This document shows, piece after piece, positions 25,352 to 33,503 of a DNA stretch of 64,000 nt. Source of the DNA: Streptomyces populi (GTDB lineage Bacteria > Actinomycetota > Actinomycetes > Streptomycetales > Streptomycetaceae). Below the pieces are notes generated by a model. The model worked only from the letters and a program-made list of their open reading frames with translations. It was not told where the DNA came from and made no database searches. Every line of letters starts with the position of its first letter. Position 1 is the stretch's first letter. A program made the position numbers and the translations under genes. Where the stretch lies: the NCBI RefSeq assembly GCF_002911015.1, contig NZ_KZ626879.1:1-64000 (forward strand), written 5' to 3'.

Positions 25352-27808
25352 TCAGCGCCGCGGGAGCGTCAGTTCGAACCACACGGTCTTGCCCGCGCCG
25401 GTACGGCTGGACCCCCACTCCCGGGACAGCGCGCTGACGAGCCGCAGTCCGCGTCCGAACTCGTCGCCGGGACCGGCGCTGAGCAGGATCGGGAGCGTGT
25501 GGTCGTCGTCGCCCACCTCGCACAGCAGGGTGTCGCCGCGCACGAGCCGCAGTTCGATCCCCCGGCTGTTCGCGTGCCGTACGGCGTTGGTGACGAGTTC
25601 GCCGACCATCAGCTCGGCGTTGTCGGCGAGCCCCGCCAGACCCCACGCGTGCAGCTGTTCACGGACCACGGCACGCGCCCTGCCGGCCTCGGCCGGGTCG
25701 AGGGCCAGGTGCCGTTCGGCGACGTCCGCGGGCTCGATCCCGTTGAGCCGGGCCATCAGCAGGGCCACGTCGTCCTTGCGCCCGCCGCGGGTGTTGAGCG
25801 CGCGGATGATGGTGTCGCAGGCCTGGTCCATGGAGGCGGCCGGGTGGGCGGCGGACTCGCAGAGGGTGGCGAGGCCGACACCGATGTCCTCGCCGCGCAT
25901 CTCGACCAGTCCGTCGGTGCACATCACGAGCCGGTCACCCGGCTCCACCCGCACGCGGACCGCCTCGAAGGGCACTCCGCCGACACCGACGGGCGCTCCG
26001 GTCGGCAGGTCGAGCAGTTCGCTGCGGCCGTCCGCGGCGCGGACCAGGACCGGCGGGATGTGGCCCGCGTTGGCGATGTGCAGCATTCCGGCGATCGGGT
26101 CGTAGACCGCGTACAGGCAGGTCGCGAGGTAGCTGTCGCCGAGACGCTGGGCGAGGTCGTCGAGGTTGCGCAGAAGCTGGGCCGGCGGCAGGTCGAGCGC
26201 GGCCATGGTCTGTACGGCGGTGCGTAACTGGCCCATCATCGCGGCCGAGTTGAGGCCGTGGCCCATGACGTCCCCGACGACCAGGGCGGTGCGCGAGCCG
26301 GGCAGCTTCACCGAGTCGAACCAGTCGCCGCCGACGCGTCCGAGGAGTGTCCCCGGCAGGTAGCGGGTGGCGATGTCACAGCCGGCCATACGGGGGGCGA
26401 TGGTCGGCAGCATGCTGTCCTGGAGGGTCTCGGCGACGCTCTCCTGGTACGTGTACATGCGCGCGTTGTCCAGCACCAGGCCGGCGCGGGCGGCCAGTTC
26501 GGCACCGGTGACCCGGTCCATGTCGTTGAACTCGACGCGCTCGGGGTGACGCAGCAGGATCATGAAGCCGAGCACCACGTCACGGGCCTTGAGGGGCACG
26601 ACCAGCATGGAGCGGCCGGTGATGAGCGGCCTGATGTCGCGCTTCTCGAACTGCGCGGCGATCATGTGCCCCACCTGCTCGCTGATGCGCGGCACGAGGA
26701 CGGGCTCACCGGTGGTCATGCACTGGAAGAACGGGGTGTGCGCCGGGAAGGGCATGGCCTCCCCGACCGGCACGACGTCGTCCCAGCGGCCCGGCTCGTC
26801 GGTGTGCTCCACGGCGACCCGGTGCCACATCGTGGTCGTGTCGGGCACACCTTCGGGAAAGCCCTCCCCGGCGACGACCTGCTCGCGCAGATAGGTGCCC
26901 GCCACGTCCGTGAAGCGGGGCACGACGGCCCGGCTGACCTCCAGGACGGTCCGCGACAGGTCGAGGGAGGTCCCGATGCGCCCGCTGACCTCGTTCAGGA
27001 ACTCCAGGCGCTCCCGGACGGCCGCGTACTCGAGGTCCTCGCGCTCGTCGTCCGGGAGGTCCTGCGGCACGGGCGCGCCGGAGGCCGCGGCCCGCATCGC
27101 CCGCTCGCGGCGCGCCCTGCGCTCCACGCGCCGGGGCACGCCCCAGTCGGGGGTGACGGGCACCCGGTCGTTCTGGCTGAACTCCAGGACGGGATATCCC
27201 AGTTCCAGCACCTGCGAGACGATGCGGGCGCCGTCGCCGACACTCATGCTGGGCAGGATCTCGGGGAGCCGGCGGGCCAGTTCCTCGGCGCCGGGGAAGT
27301 CGGTGTGCAGCGCGAAGCCGGGCGCGATGCGCTCGAAGGAGACGTCGTCGTCCTCGTGGCGCATCGCGCCCGCGTCGGCGGCGAGCACGAGCAGCCGCTC
27401 CGGGCCCGGACCGACCAGCGGATAGGCCCACCACAGGACGTCGATCCGGTCGGCACCGGCCGCGGTGAGCCGGGCGCGTCCGGCGGCCGGGTAGGAGAGC
27501 CGCCCGTCCAGGGAGGACTCCAGACCGGGCCCGAGTCCGTCGTACGTGGCACGGGTCCCGAAGGGAGGCCTGTCCACGCCCTCGGGGAGCGCGCCGGAGA
27601 CGGGGAGCAGGTCCGCCGCGTGGCGGCCCAGCGCTTCCTCCTTGGGGGTGCCGAACATCCGCCGCGCGCCGCTGCTCCAGTGCGAGACGAGTCCGTCGCG
27701 GTCCACGACCACCACGGCCAGCGGGATGCGGCCGGCGTCGGCGTGCTCCGCCACGCCGTCACCGGCTCCGGGGCCGGGAGTCGCGCCCGCTTCGGTGCCA
27801 CGGTCCAT
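25352..27808 (-). CDS. PAS-GAF-PP2C (SpoIIE) phosphatase with C-terminal anti-sigma-type ATPase domain
   Basis: 818 residues. A PAS domain at about 25-130 (IPLAVVVVDRDGLVSHWSSGA), a GAF domain at about 290-450 (LNEVSGRIGTSLDLSRTVLEV), a SpoIIE-type PP2C domain at about 465-680 (VGGDWFD near 493, GDVMGHG near 515, TDGLVE, GRKDDVALL), and an HATPase_c domain from about 690 to the end (ELVTNAVRH near 738, GDEFGRGLRLV). This arrangement is common in streptomycetes: the phosphatase activates an anti-anti-sigma factor, while the RsbW-like domain can bind or phosphorylate it. It is therefore a candidate upstream sensor for a SigB/SigF-type sigma factor such as the one at 4073-4867, though no linkage is shown. 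It is soluble, with no membrane segment. Confidence 0.93.
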   Translation of the reverse strand: MDRGTEAGATPGPGAGDGVAEHADAGRIPLAVVVVDRDGLVSHWSSGARRMFGTPKEEALGRHAADLLPVSGALPEGVDRPPFGTRATYDGLGPGLESSLDGRLSYPAAGRARLTAAGADRIDVLWWAYPLVGPGPERLLVLAADAGAMRHEDDDVSFERIAPGFALHTDFPGAEELARRLPEILPSMSVGDGARIVSQVLELGYPVLEFSQNDRVPVTPDWGVPRRVERRARRERAMRAAASGAPVPQDLPDDEREDLEYAAVRERLEFLNEVSGRIGTSLDLSRTVLEVSRAVVPRFTDVAGTYLREQVVAGEGFPEGVPDTTTMWHRVAVEHTDEPGRWDDVVPVGEAMPFPAHTPFFQCMTTGEPVLVPRISEQVGHMIAAQFEKRDIRPLITGRSMLVVPLKARDVVLGFMILLRHPERVEFNDMDRVTGAELAARAGLVLDNARMYTYQESVAETLQDSMLPTIAPRMAGCDIATRYLPGTLLGRVGGDWFDSVKLPGSRTALVVGDVMGHGLNSAAMMGQLRTAVQTMAALDLPPAQLLRNLDDLAQRLGDSYLATCLYAVYDPIAGMLHIANAGHIPPVLVRAADGRSELLDLPTGAPVGVGGVPFEAVRVRVEPGDRLVMCTDGLVEMRGEDIGVGLATLCESAAHPAASMDQACDTIIRALNTRGGRKDDVALLMARLNGIEPADVAERHLALDPAEAGRARAVVREQLHAWGLAGLADNAELMVGELVTNAVRHANSRGIELRLVRGDTLLCEVGDDDHTLPILLSAGPGDEFGRGLRLVSALSREWGSSRTGAGKTVWFELTLPRR

Positions 27809-27970
27809 GACCCAGGCCCTCTCTCCCCACGGCTCCGCATGATCTGTGCCGCCTCCACCACCGTACGGCGGCGTCCCGTCACGATGTGCGGCAACACGGG
27901 AATTGGCCCCGGCGGGGGCGGCTCCGGCGCGCGGGGTCCCCGGGAGGCGCGTGCCTCCCGGGGGGACGGG

Positions 27971-28414
27971 TCACTTCTCGGTCTGCGCCGCGAGGTTGGC
28001 GAGCAGGGTGTCGTAGATGCGGCCGAGGCCCTTGGGCGCGAAGGTCCGCTCGAAGAAGCCGCCGATGCCGCCCGCGCCGTTCCAGACGCTGGTGACCACG
28101 ACGCGGGACTTCCCCTCACCGGCCGGGGTGACGCGCCAGGTGGTGACCATGGAGGAGTTGCGGTCCTTCTCGACGAGCTCGCCGTCGGTGGGCTCGCTCA
28201 CCTCGAGCAGGCAGTCACGGACGCGCTTGCTGGTGGCCTGGAGCTTCCAGTGGACGAGGGTGCCCCCGCCGTCGCCGCCCTCGCGCACCTCGTACTCGCT
28301 GAAGTGCTCGGACAGCAGCTTCGGCCGCGTGTCGCTGTAGTCGGCCAGGGCGTCGAACACCGTTTCCGCGTCCGCCGCGATGACCCGCTCCGTCGTGGCC
28401 TCGACCTGCGCCAT
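27971..28414 (-). CDS. SRPBCC (START/polyketide-cyclase fold) family protein
   Basis: 147 residues from ATG 28414, preceded by GGAGGAAG. The pattern VEATTERVIAADAETVFDALADY at the N-terminus and a long C-terminal helix (FFERTFAPKGLGRIYDTLLANL) fit the helix-grip fold, which binds hydrophobic ligands in a deep cavity. No catalytic residue can be assigned. It is divergent from the radical SAM gene, sharing a 181-base upstream region. Confidence 0.85.
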   Translation of the reverse strand: MAQVEATTERVIAADAETVFDALADYSDTRPKLLSEHFSEYEVREGGDGGGTLVHWKLQATSKRVRDCLLEVSEPTDGELVEKDRNSSMVTTWRVTPAGEGKSRVVVTSVWNGAGGIGGFFERTFAPKGLGRIYDTLLANLAAQTEK

Positions 28415-28551
28415 GGCACTTCCTCCAGCGTGTGGTTCCTCGGGTTGTACGGCCAGCCAACCACCCGGCGCCCCGGCCGCCCAAATCGGGGTGCCCGTGG
28501 GCGCGGGCCCCGTCGGCGGGGCGACACGGGAAACGGGTCGCACGATCAAGG

Positions 28552-28569
28552 GAACATGTGTTCTATTCT
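28552..28569 (+). promoter_or_regulatory. LexA (SOS) box abutting a -10 hexamer
   Basis: GAACATGTGTTC (28552-28563) fits the actinobacterial LexA operator GAAC-N4-GTTC exactly, with the preferred purine/pyrimidine pattern in the middle. TATTCT (28564-28569) follows directly and is a good -10 box, so bound LexA would cover the promoter. Transcription would begin near 28576, about 20 bases before ATG 28596. Confidence 0.65.
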
Positions 28570-28595
28570 CTGTCCAGTGCTACCTAGGAGGCGCC

Positions 28596-29645
28596 ATGCG
28601 CTGGGAGAACCTGACAGCGGACCTCGCCGGCAGCCCCGCCCGGGACGCCGCCCTGTTCGACGCGGACGCGGTCACGACGAGGACGTTCGACACCCCCGAG
28701 TTCCAAGGGATCACGTTCCACGAGATCCAGGCACGGTCCATCGTGAACCGGGTGCCGGGGGCCTCCCGCATGCCGTTCGAGTGGACGGTCAACCCCTATC
28801 GCGGCTGCTCGCACGCGTGCGTCTACTGCTTCGCCCGCAAGACGCACAGTTATCTGGACCTCGACACCGGACTCGGTTTCGACTCGCAGATCGTGGTGAA
28901 GGTCAACGCGCCGGAGCTGCTGCGCCGCCGGCTCGCCTCGCCCCGCTGGCACGGCGAGCACATCGCGATGGGCACCAACGTCGACTGCTACCAGCGCGCC
29001 GAGGGCCGCTACCGGCTCATGCCGGGCATCATCGCGGCCCTGCGCGACCACGCGAACCCCTTCTCCGTCCTGACGAAGGGCACGCTCATCCTGCGCGACC
29101 TCGACCTGCTGAAGCAGGCCTCCGAGGTCACCGACGTCGGGATATCGGTCTCCGTGGGCTTCACCGACGGCGAGCTGTGGCGCACCGTGGAGCCGGGCAC
29201 ACCGGCCCCCGAGCGCCGTCTGGACGTCGTCCGCACCCTGACGGACCACGGCATCGGCTGCGGAGTCCTCATGGCCCCCGTGATCCCCTTCCTGAGCGAC
29301 CACCCCGCCCAGCTGCGCGCCACCGTACGGGCCGTCGCCGCTTCGGGGGCCACCTCGGTCACCCCGCTGGTGCTGCACCTGCGGCCCGGTGCCCGCGAGT
29401 GGTTCACGGCCTGGCTGGAACGCCACCACCCCCACCTCGTGCGGCGCTACGAGCGGCTGTACGCGGAGGGCGCCTACGCCCCGAAGTGGTACCAGCGCCG
29501 GATCACCCGTCAGGTCCACGAGCTGGCACAGGAGTACGGCATCGGCCCCGCCCGCGCGGGGATGCCACGCCGGATCACCGTCCCCGAACCCACCCTCGCG
29601 CCGGCGCCCGCCGAGCCCGGCCCGACCCAGCTGACGCTGCTCTGA
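28596..29645 (+). CDS. radical SAM protein, Rv2578c family
   Basis: 349 residues. The [4Fe-4S] cysteines are C71, C75 and C78 in RGCSHACVYC, after the family motif PFEWTVNPYRG. HIAMGTNVDCYQRAEGRYRL and PFSVLTKGTLILRDLDLL are further family marks, related to spore-photoproduct-lyase-like radical SAM proteins. The start ATG 28596 follows AGGAGG by six bases. A LexA-type box sits on its promoter, so a role in DNA damage response or repair is plausible; the chemistry is unknown. The C-terminal 25 residues are Pro-rich. Confidence 0.92.
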   Translation: MRWENLTADLAGSPARDAALFDADAVTTRTFDTPEFQGITFHEIQARSIVNRVPGASRMPFEWTVNPYRGCSHACVYCFARKTHSYLDLDTGLGFDSQIVVKVNAPELLRRRLASPRWHGEHIAMGTNVDCYQRAEGRYRLMPGIIAALRDHANPFSVLTKGTLILRDLDLLKQASEVTDVGISVSVGFTDGELWRTVEPGTPAPERRLDVVRTLTDHGIGCGVLMAPVIPFLSDHPAQLRATVRAVAASGATSVTPLVLHLRPGAREWFTAWLERHHPHLVRRYERLYAEGAYAPKWYQRRITRQVHELAQEYGIGPARAGMPRRITVPEPTLAPAPAEPGPTQLTLL

Positions 29646-29864
29646 AGGACGGTGACGGGCCCTCACGGCCGTCCGTCGCGCACTCCCGCGGAACCTCCGG
29701 GCCCCCGAAGGCCTCCGGGGGCGCTCGTGATGGCATCCGGGCGCATCCCGCGGTCCGATCGGGTCGAGTCCCGCCGGAACGCGTTCTCCCAGGACCCTCC
29801 TTCGGCACGATACGGCGAAGGCCGTGGCGTGCACGGCTCAGAATCCTCCGTCCTGGGAGGCCTT

Positions 29865-31469
29865 GTGAAGAAACGCGCAGCCGCTGTGTGCGGGGCGGCC
29901 GTCGTGCTGGCCGGGATGATCACGTCGGTCCCCGCCGGCGCGGGCACCGGCTCCGCCGGCGCGGGCACCGGCTCCGCCGGCGCACCGCGCACCACCCGGA
30001 CCGCGAAACCCGTCTGGAAGAAGTGCGGCACCAGCGACTACCCGACGCTCCAGTGCGCGTCCCTGAAGGTGCCGCTGGACCACACGAACCCCTACAGCGA
30101 GCGGATCACCCTCGCTCTGTCCCGCGTCCCGCACACCGCGAAGACGTTCCAGGGGCCGCTGCTGGTGAACCCGGGCGGCCCCGGCGGCAGCGGACTCACG
30201 CTGGCCGGTTTCGTCGCCTCCGCGCTGCCCAAGACCGTGGCGGCGCAGTACGACGTCATCGGCTTCGACCCGCGCGGCGTCGGTGCGAGCAAGCCCGCGC
30301 TGGACTGCGAGCCGGGGTACTTCAAACCCGTCCGCCCCGACACCGTTCCGAGCACCCGGGCCCTCGAGAAGGCCAACCTGGCCCGCGCCAGGTCCTTCGC
30401 CGAGGCGTGCGGCAAGAAGTACGCGAAGCTGCTGCCGTACCTCGACACGGTGAGCACGGTCCGCGACATGGACGCGATCCGCGCCGCCCTCGGCGCCAAG
30501 AAGATCAACTACTTCGGCTACTCGTACGGCACCTACCTGGGGGCCGTGTACGGCAAGCTCTACCCGCAGCGGGTCCGCCGGCTGGTCCTCGACTCCATCG
30601 TCGACCCCACCGGTGTGTGGTACGAGGACAACATCAGCCAGGACTACGCCTTCAACGACCGCCACCTGGCGTTCCTGGCGTGGGTCGCCAGGAACGACGC
30701 GGCCTACGGGCTCGGCACCGACCCGGCCGCGGTCGGGGCCAAGTGGTACGCGATGCGCGCGGCGCTCGCCAAGGACCCCGCGCAGAAGACGGTGGGCGCC
30801 TCCGAACTGGAGGACACCTTCATCCCGGGCGGCTACTACAACGGCTACTGGCCCTACCTCGCCGAGGCGTTCGCGTCCTACGTGAACGACAAGAACTCGG
30901 ACGCGCTCGTCGAGGCGTACGAGAACTTCGGCGCCGTCGACGCCTCGGGCGACAACGGCTACAGCGTCTACGCGGCGGTCCAGTGCCGTGACGCGCCCTG
31001 GCCGCGCGACTGGCGCCGGTGGCGCCGGGACAACTGGGCGGTCCACGCCAAGGCGCCGTTCATGACCTGGAACAACGCCTGGTACAACGCGCCGTGCGCG
31101 TTCTGGCCCACGGACTCGCTCCGGCCGGTGGACGTCTCCAACCGCAGGCTGCCGCCGACGCTGCTCTTCCAGGCGACCGACGACGCGGCCACGCCCTACG
31201 AGGGCGGGGTGACCGTCCATCACCAGCTGCGCGGATCGAGCCTGGTGGTCGAGGAGGGCGGCGGCAACCACGGCATCACCCTGAGCGGGAACACCTGCCT
31301 GGACAAGTACCTGGCGGCCTATCTGGCCGACGGCAAGGTGCCGCGCGGCGACGGCGAGGCCGACGCGGTGTGCGGGACGCTGCCCGACCCGAAGCCGCTG
31401 ACCGCGAAGGCCGCGTCCTCCTCCTCCCGGGGGTCGACGCTGCACGAACTCCTCGGTCACCGCGGCTGA
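29865..31469 (+). CDS. secreted alpha/beta hydrolase, tripeptidyl-aminopeptidase (S33) type
   Basis: 534 residues from GTG 29865 (GGGAGG four bases upstream). Signal peptide KKRAAAVCGAAVVLAGMITSVPAGA, then a 21-base DNA duplication encoding GAGTGSA twice. LLVNPGGPGGSG forms the oxyanion region, S220 in FGYSYGTYLG is the nucleophile, LLFQATDDAATPYEG carries the acid and EEGGGNHGITL the histidine. NPGGPGGSG and the C-terminal TAP-like domain with CAFWPT identify the Streptomyces tripeptidyl aminopeptidase family, which removes N-terminal tripeptides from extracellular proteins. Confidence 0.9.
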   Translation: MKKRAAAVCGAAVVLAGMITSVPAGAGTGSAGAGTGSAGAPRTTRTAKPVWKKCGTSDYPTLQCASLKVPLDHTNPYSERITLALSRVPHTAKTFQGPLLVNPGGPGGSGLTLAGFVASALPKTVAAQYDVIGFDPRGVGASKPALDCEPGYFKPVRPDTVPSTRALEKANLARARSFAEACGKKYAKLLPYLDTVSTVRDMDAIRAALGAKKINYFGYSYGTYLGAVYGKLYPQRVRRLVLDSIVDPTGVWYEDNISQDYAFNDRHLAFLAWVARNDAAYGLGTDPAAVGAKWYAMRAALAKDPAQKTVGASELEDTFIPGGYYNGYWPYLAEAFASYVNDKNSDALVEAYENFGAVDASGDNGYSVYAAVQCRDAPWPRDWRRWRRDNWAVHAKAPFMTWNNAWYNAPCAFWPTDSLRPVDVSNRRLPPTLLFQATDDAATPYEGGVTVHHQLRGSSLVVEEGGGNHGITLSGNTCLDKYLAAYLADGKVPRGDGEADAVCGTLPDPKPLTAKAASSSSRGSTLHELLGHRG

Positions 31470-31529
31470 TCCCGCCCCGCCCGCGAACCCGTCGGGAGCA
31501 CCGCCGGATCCATGGTCCACGATGGACCC

Positions 31530-31928
31530 ATGAGCGAACCGACACGCATCTCCGCCCCCGACGGGGTCGCCCCAGCCACCGCCTACTCCCACGTGGTGAC
31601 GGCCACGGGCCGCTTCGTCGCGGTGTCGGGCCAGCTCCCCCTGGACGAGGACGGCGCCCTCGTCGGCGAGGGCGACGCCGGGGCCCAGGCCCGCCAGGTC
31701 TTCGAGAACCTGCGCCGGTGCCTGGCGGCGGCGGGCGCCGGCTTCGACGACGTCGTCAAACTCACCTTCTTCGTCACGGACATGGCCCACATGCCCGCGA
31801 TCCGGGCCGCCCGCGCCGCGCACATCCCCGCGGACCGCCTTCCGGCCGCCTCGGCGGTCCAGGTCGCCGCGCTGGTCCGGCCCGAGTTCCTGATGGAGAT
31901 CGAGGCGTACGCGGTGGTCGGCGCGTGA
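31530..31928 (+). CDS. Rid-family (YjgF/YER057c/UK114) protein without the catalytic arginine
   Basis: About 132 residues; ATG 31512 is an alternative start adding six residues. HVVTATGRFVAVSGQLPLDEDG, ARQVFENLRRCLAAAGAGFDDVVKLTFFVTDM and FLMEIEAYAVV are the family motifs. In RidA the imine-deaminase arginine lies in PARSxVEV; here the segment reads LPAASAVQV, alanine replacing arginine. It therefore belongs to a non-RidA subgroup and probably lacks 2-aminoacrylate deaminase activity. Its stop overlaps the GTG of the next acetyltransferase gene, so the two are co-translated. Confidence 0.82.
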   Translation: MSEPTRISAPDGVAPATAYSHVVTATGRFVAVSGQLPLDEDGALVGEGDAGAQARQVFENLRRCLAAAGAGFDDVVKLTFFVTDMAHMPAIRAARAAHIPADRLPAASAVQVAALVRPEFLMEIEAYAVVGA

Positions 31929-32461
31929 GCGGGACCCGGGTCCGCGAGATGACCCTCGACGACTGCGCGCGCGTGGCCGAGATCCGGGTGCGCGGCTGGC
32001 GGACCGCGTACGAGGGCCTGATACCGCGGTCGTACCTGGACGGGCTCAGCGTGCCCGAGGACGCGGCGCGGCGCCGCCGCACCCTCGAACAGGGCGACGG
32101 CGTCGTCGTGAACCTGGTCGCGGAGCGCGACGGGTCCGTGGTCGGCTGGGCCTGTCACGGACCGCACCGGGACAGCGAAGCCCGTTCCGGGGAAGTCGAG
32201 TTGTACGCCATCTACGTACACCCCGACGTGCTGGGCCAGGGGGTCGGGCAGGCCCTGCTGCGGGAGTCCGCGGACCGCTGCGCGGCGGCCGGGCACGAGC
32301 GCATGCTGCTGTGGGTCCTCAAGGAGAACGCCCCGGCCCGCCGGTTCTACGAGAAGGCCGGTTTCCGCCCCGACGGCGCCGAGGAGCCCTTCGAGGCGGA
32401 CGGGGTCGCGGTGCCCGAGGTGCGCTACGCGCGGGTGCTGACGGGCGGCGGCGCGGACTGA
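31925..32461 (+). CDS. GNAT family N-acetyltransferase
   Basis: 178 residues from GTG 31925 (GTGA overlap with the Rid gene). VREMTLDDCARVAEIRVRGWRTAYEGL, VVGWACHGPHR, VELYAIYVHPDVLGQGVGQALL with the acetyl-CoA loop QGVGQA, and NAPARRFYEKAGFRPDG follow the GNAT order. The R-x-W-R-x-A-Y-x-G-L/I-P-x-x-Y-L opening is typical of a common actinobacterial amine acetyltransferase subgroup. The substrate is unknown. The coupled Rid protein suggests a metabolite-damage or amino-compound task. Confidence 0.88.
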   Translation: MSGTRVREMTLDDCARVAEIRVRGWRTAYEGLIPRSYLDGLSVPEDAARRRRTLEQGDGVVVNLVAERDGSVVGWACHGPHRDSEARSGEVELYAIYVHPDVLGQGVGQALLRESADRCAAAGHERMLLWVLKENAPARRFYEKAGFRPDGAEEPFEADGVAVPEVRYARVLTGGGAD

Positions 32462-32509
32462 CGACCGATGAAGGCGCGCCGGTCCGCGCGGGCGCACGCG
32501 GACCGGCGC

Positions 32510-33094
32510 CTACACCTGCGCCTCGGTCAGCCGGGCCAGGGCGCGCACGGCCGTCTCGGCGAGCGCCGGGTGGGCCAGCGCCTCGTTCAGGACCCCTCGC
32601 GCCCGGGCGTCGCCCAGGACGCCCAGGCCCTCGGCGCACGCGAGAGCGACCTTTCGGTAGGGGTCGTGCGGGCGCAGTCTGCGCTCCAGGGTGGTGATCA
32701 GCGCGGGCACGGCCTCGGGGGCGCGCAGCCGGACCAGGAGCCGCACCGGCTGGAGCGCGTACGCGACCCGCAGTTCGTTGGTGGCGAGCGCGGCGGCGGC
32801 GCGGGCCGTGCGCGGGTCGCCGAGCCGGGCCAGGGCGTCGGCGGCGGACGCGCAGCGCTGCGGATCGCGGTGGTTGAGCAGCAGGACGAGCGCCTCGAAG
32901 GCCCGCCGGTCCCCTGCCGTGCCGAGCCGGAAGGCGACCAACTCCCTCGCCCAGAGCGGCTGTCCCGGTTCGGTCAGCGCGGCGGCCAGCACCTCGGGGT
33001 CCTCCGTCCCCGCCAGACGTTCGTATGCCGCCGAAGCCCCGGCCCCGGCCTCGGCCCGCAGACGCTCCGTGAGCGATCGCAACGCTTCGTCCAT
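32510..33094 (-). CDS. HEAT-repeat protein
   Basis: 194 residues made of about 30-residue helical pairs: AGTEDPEVLAAALTEPGQPL, GDRRAFEALVLLLNHRDPQR, ASAADALARLGDPRTARAAA, APEAVPALITTLERRLRPHDPYRKVALACAEGLGVLGD. These are HEAT-type repeats, a protein-binding solenoid. Homologues are sometimes mislabelled adenylosuccinate lyase; no lyase motif is present. The ATG lies six bases after TAAGCT, so the mRNA is probably leaderless. Confidence 0.78.
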   Translation of the reverse strand: MDEALRSLTERLRAEAGAGASAAYERLAGTEDPEVLAAALTEPGQPLWARELVAFRLGTAGDRRAFEALVLLLNHRDPQRCASAADALARLGDPRTARAAAALATNELRVAYALQPVRLLVRLRAPEAVPALITTLERRLRPHDPYRKVALACAEGLGVLGDARARGVLNEALAHPALAETAVRALARLTEAQV

Positions 33095-33100
33095 GGGCCG

Positions 33101-33106
33101 AGCTTA
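33101..33106 (-). promoter_or_regulatory. -10 box of a probable leaderless transcript (HEAT gene)
   Basis: On the minus strand TAAGCT, six bases (cggccc), ATG at 33094. Confidence 0.55.
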
Positions 33107-33503
33107 GGCAAGCCCGCTAGGCCCTGCGGGCGGACGACGGGAATTTGACGACAGGGCCTGATGCGGGGACGTACATCACAAAGTCGGGGGCTGGCGCGCT
33201 CGTTACCGGCGGGTTAAGCTCAGACGAGCGAGTTACCCACTCGTGTCTCACCTCTCGGTGGCCTGGTGACGCAGCCACCGCGAGAGCAGTCGGTTCGGTA
33301 CTTCAGGTACCTCAGTACGACATGGCTCCGGGACAGGGCCGGTCGGCTTTCACCGCCCATGGGCGCCCGTTCTCACGGCGCCCGGGACGGCACCGGGCGT
33401 GTGCGCTCGTCAGCCCGGAAACACCCGCAACCTCCGCACGGTGTGCGCCTTTCGGCGCACCCGCGTGCGCTCCTCAGTCGTCACTTCTTCCAGGAGTCCC
33501 GCG
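33107..33503 (+). promoter_or_regulatory. divergent promoter region and long leader of the hydroxyacyl-CoA dehydrogenase gene
   Basis: About 400 bases without a supported gene. TAAGCT at 33215-33220 is a possible -10 for the plus-strand gene, giving a leader of about 275 bases. The leader would contain a stem (33252-33286: CTCTCG+GTGGC paired with GCCAC+CGAGAG, with a CG bulge and an 11-base loop) and a direct repeat GGTACTTCA/GGTACCTCA (about 33297-33315). AGGAG lies nine bases before ATG 33504. Confidence 0.4.

Noticed and set aside
26258..30991. A 1577-codon open frame on the plus strand
   Set aside because: It runs antisense through the SpoIIE and SRPBCC genes and out of frame through the radical SAM and hydrolase genes; composition is Arg/Gly/Ala/Pro-rich and no domain is visible. 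Long spurious frames are normal in DNA of this GC.
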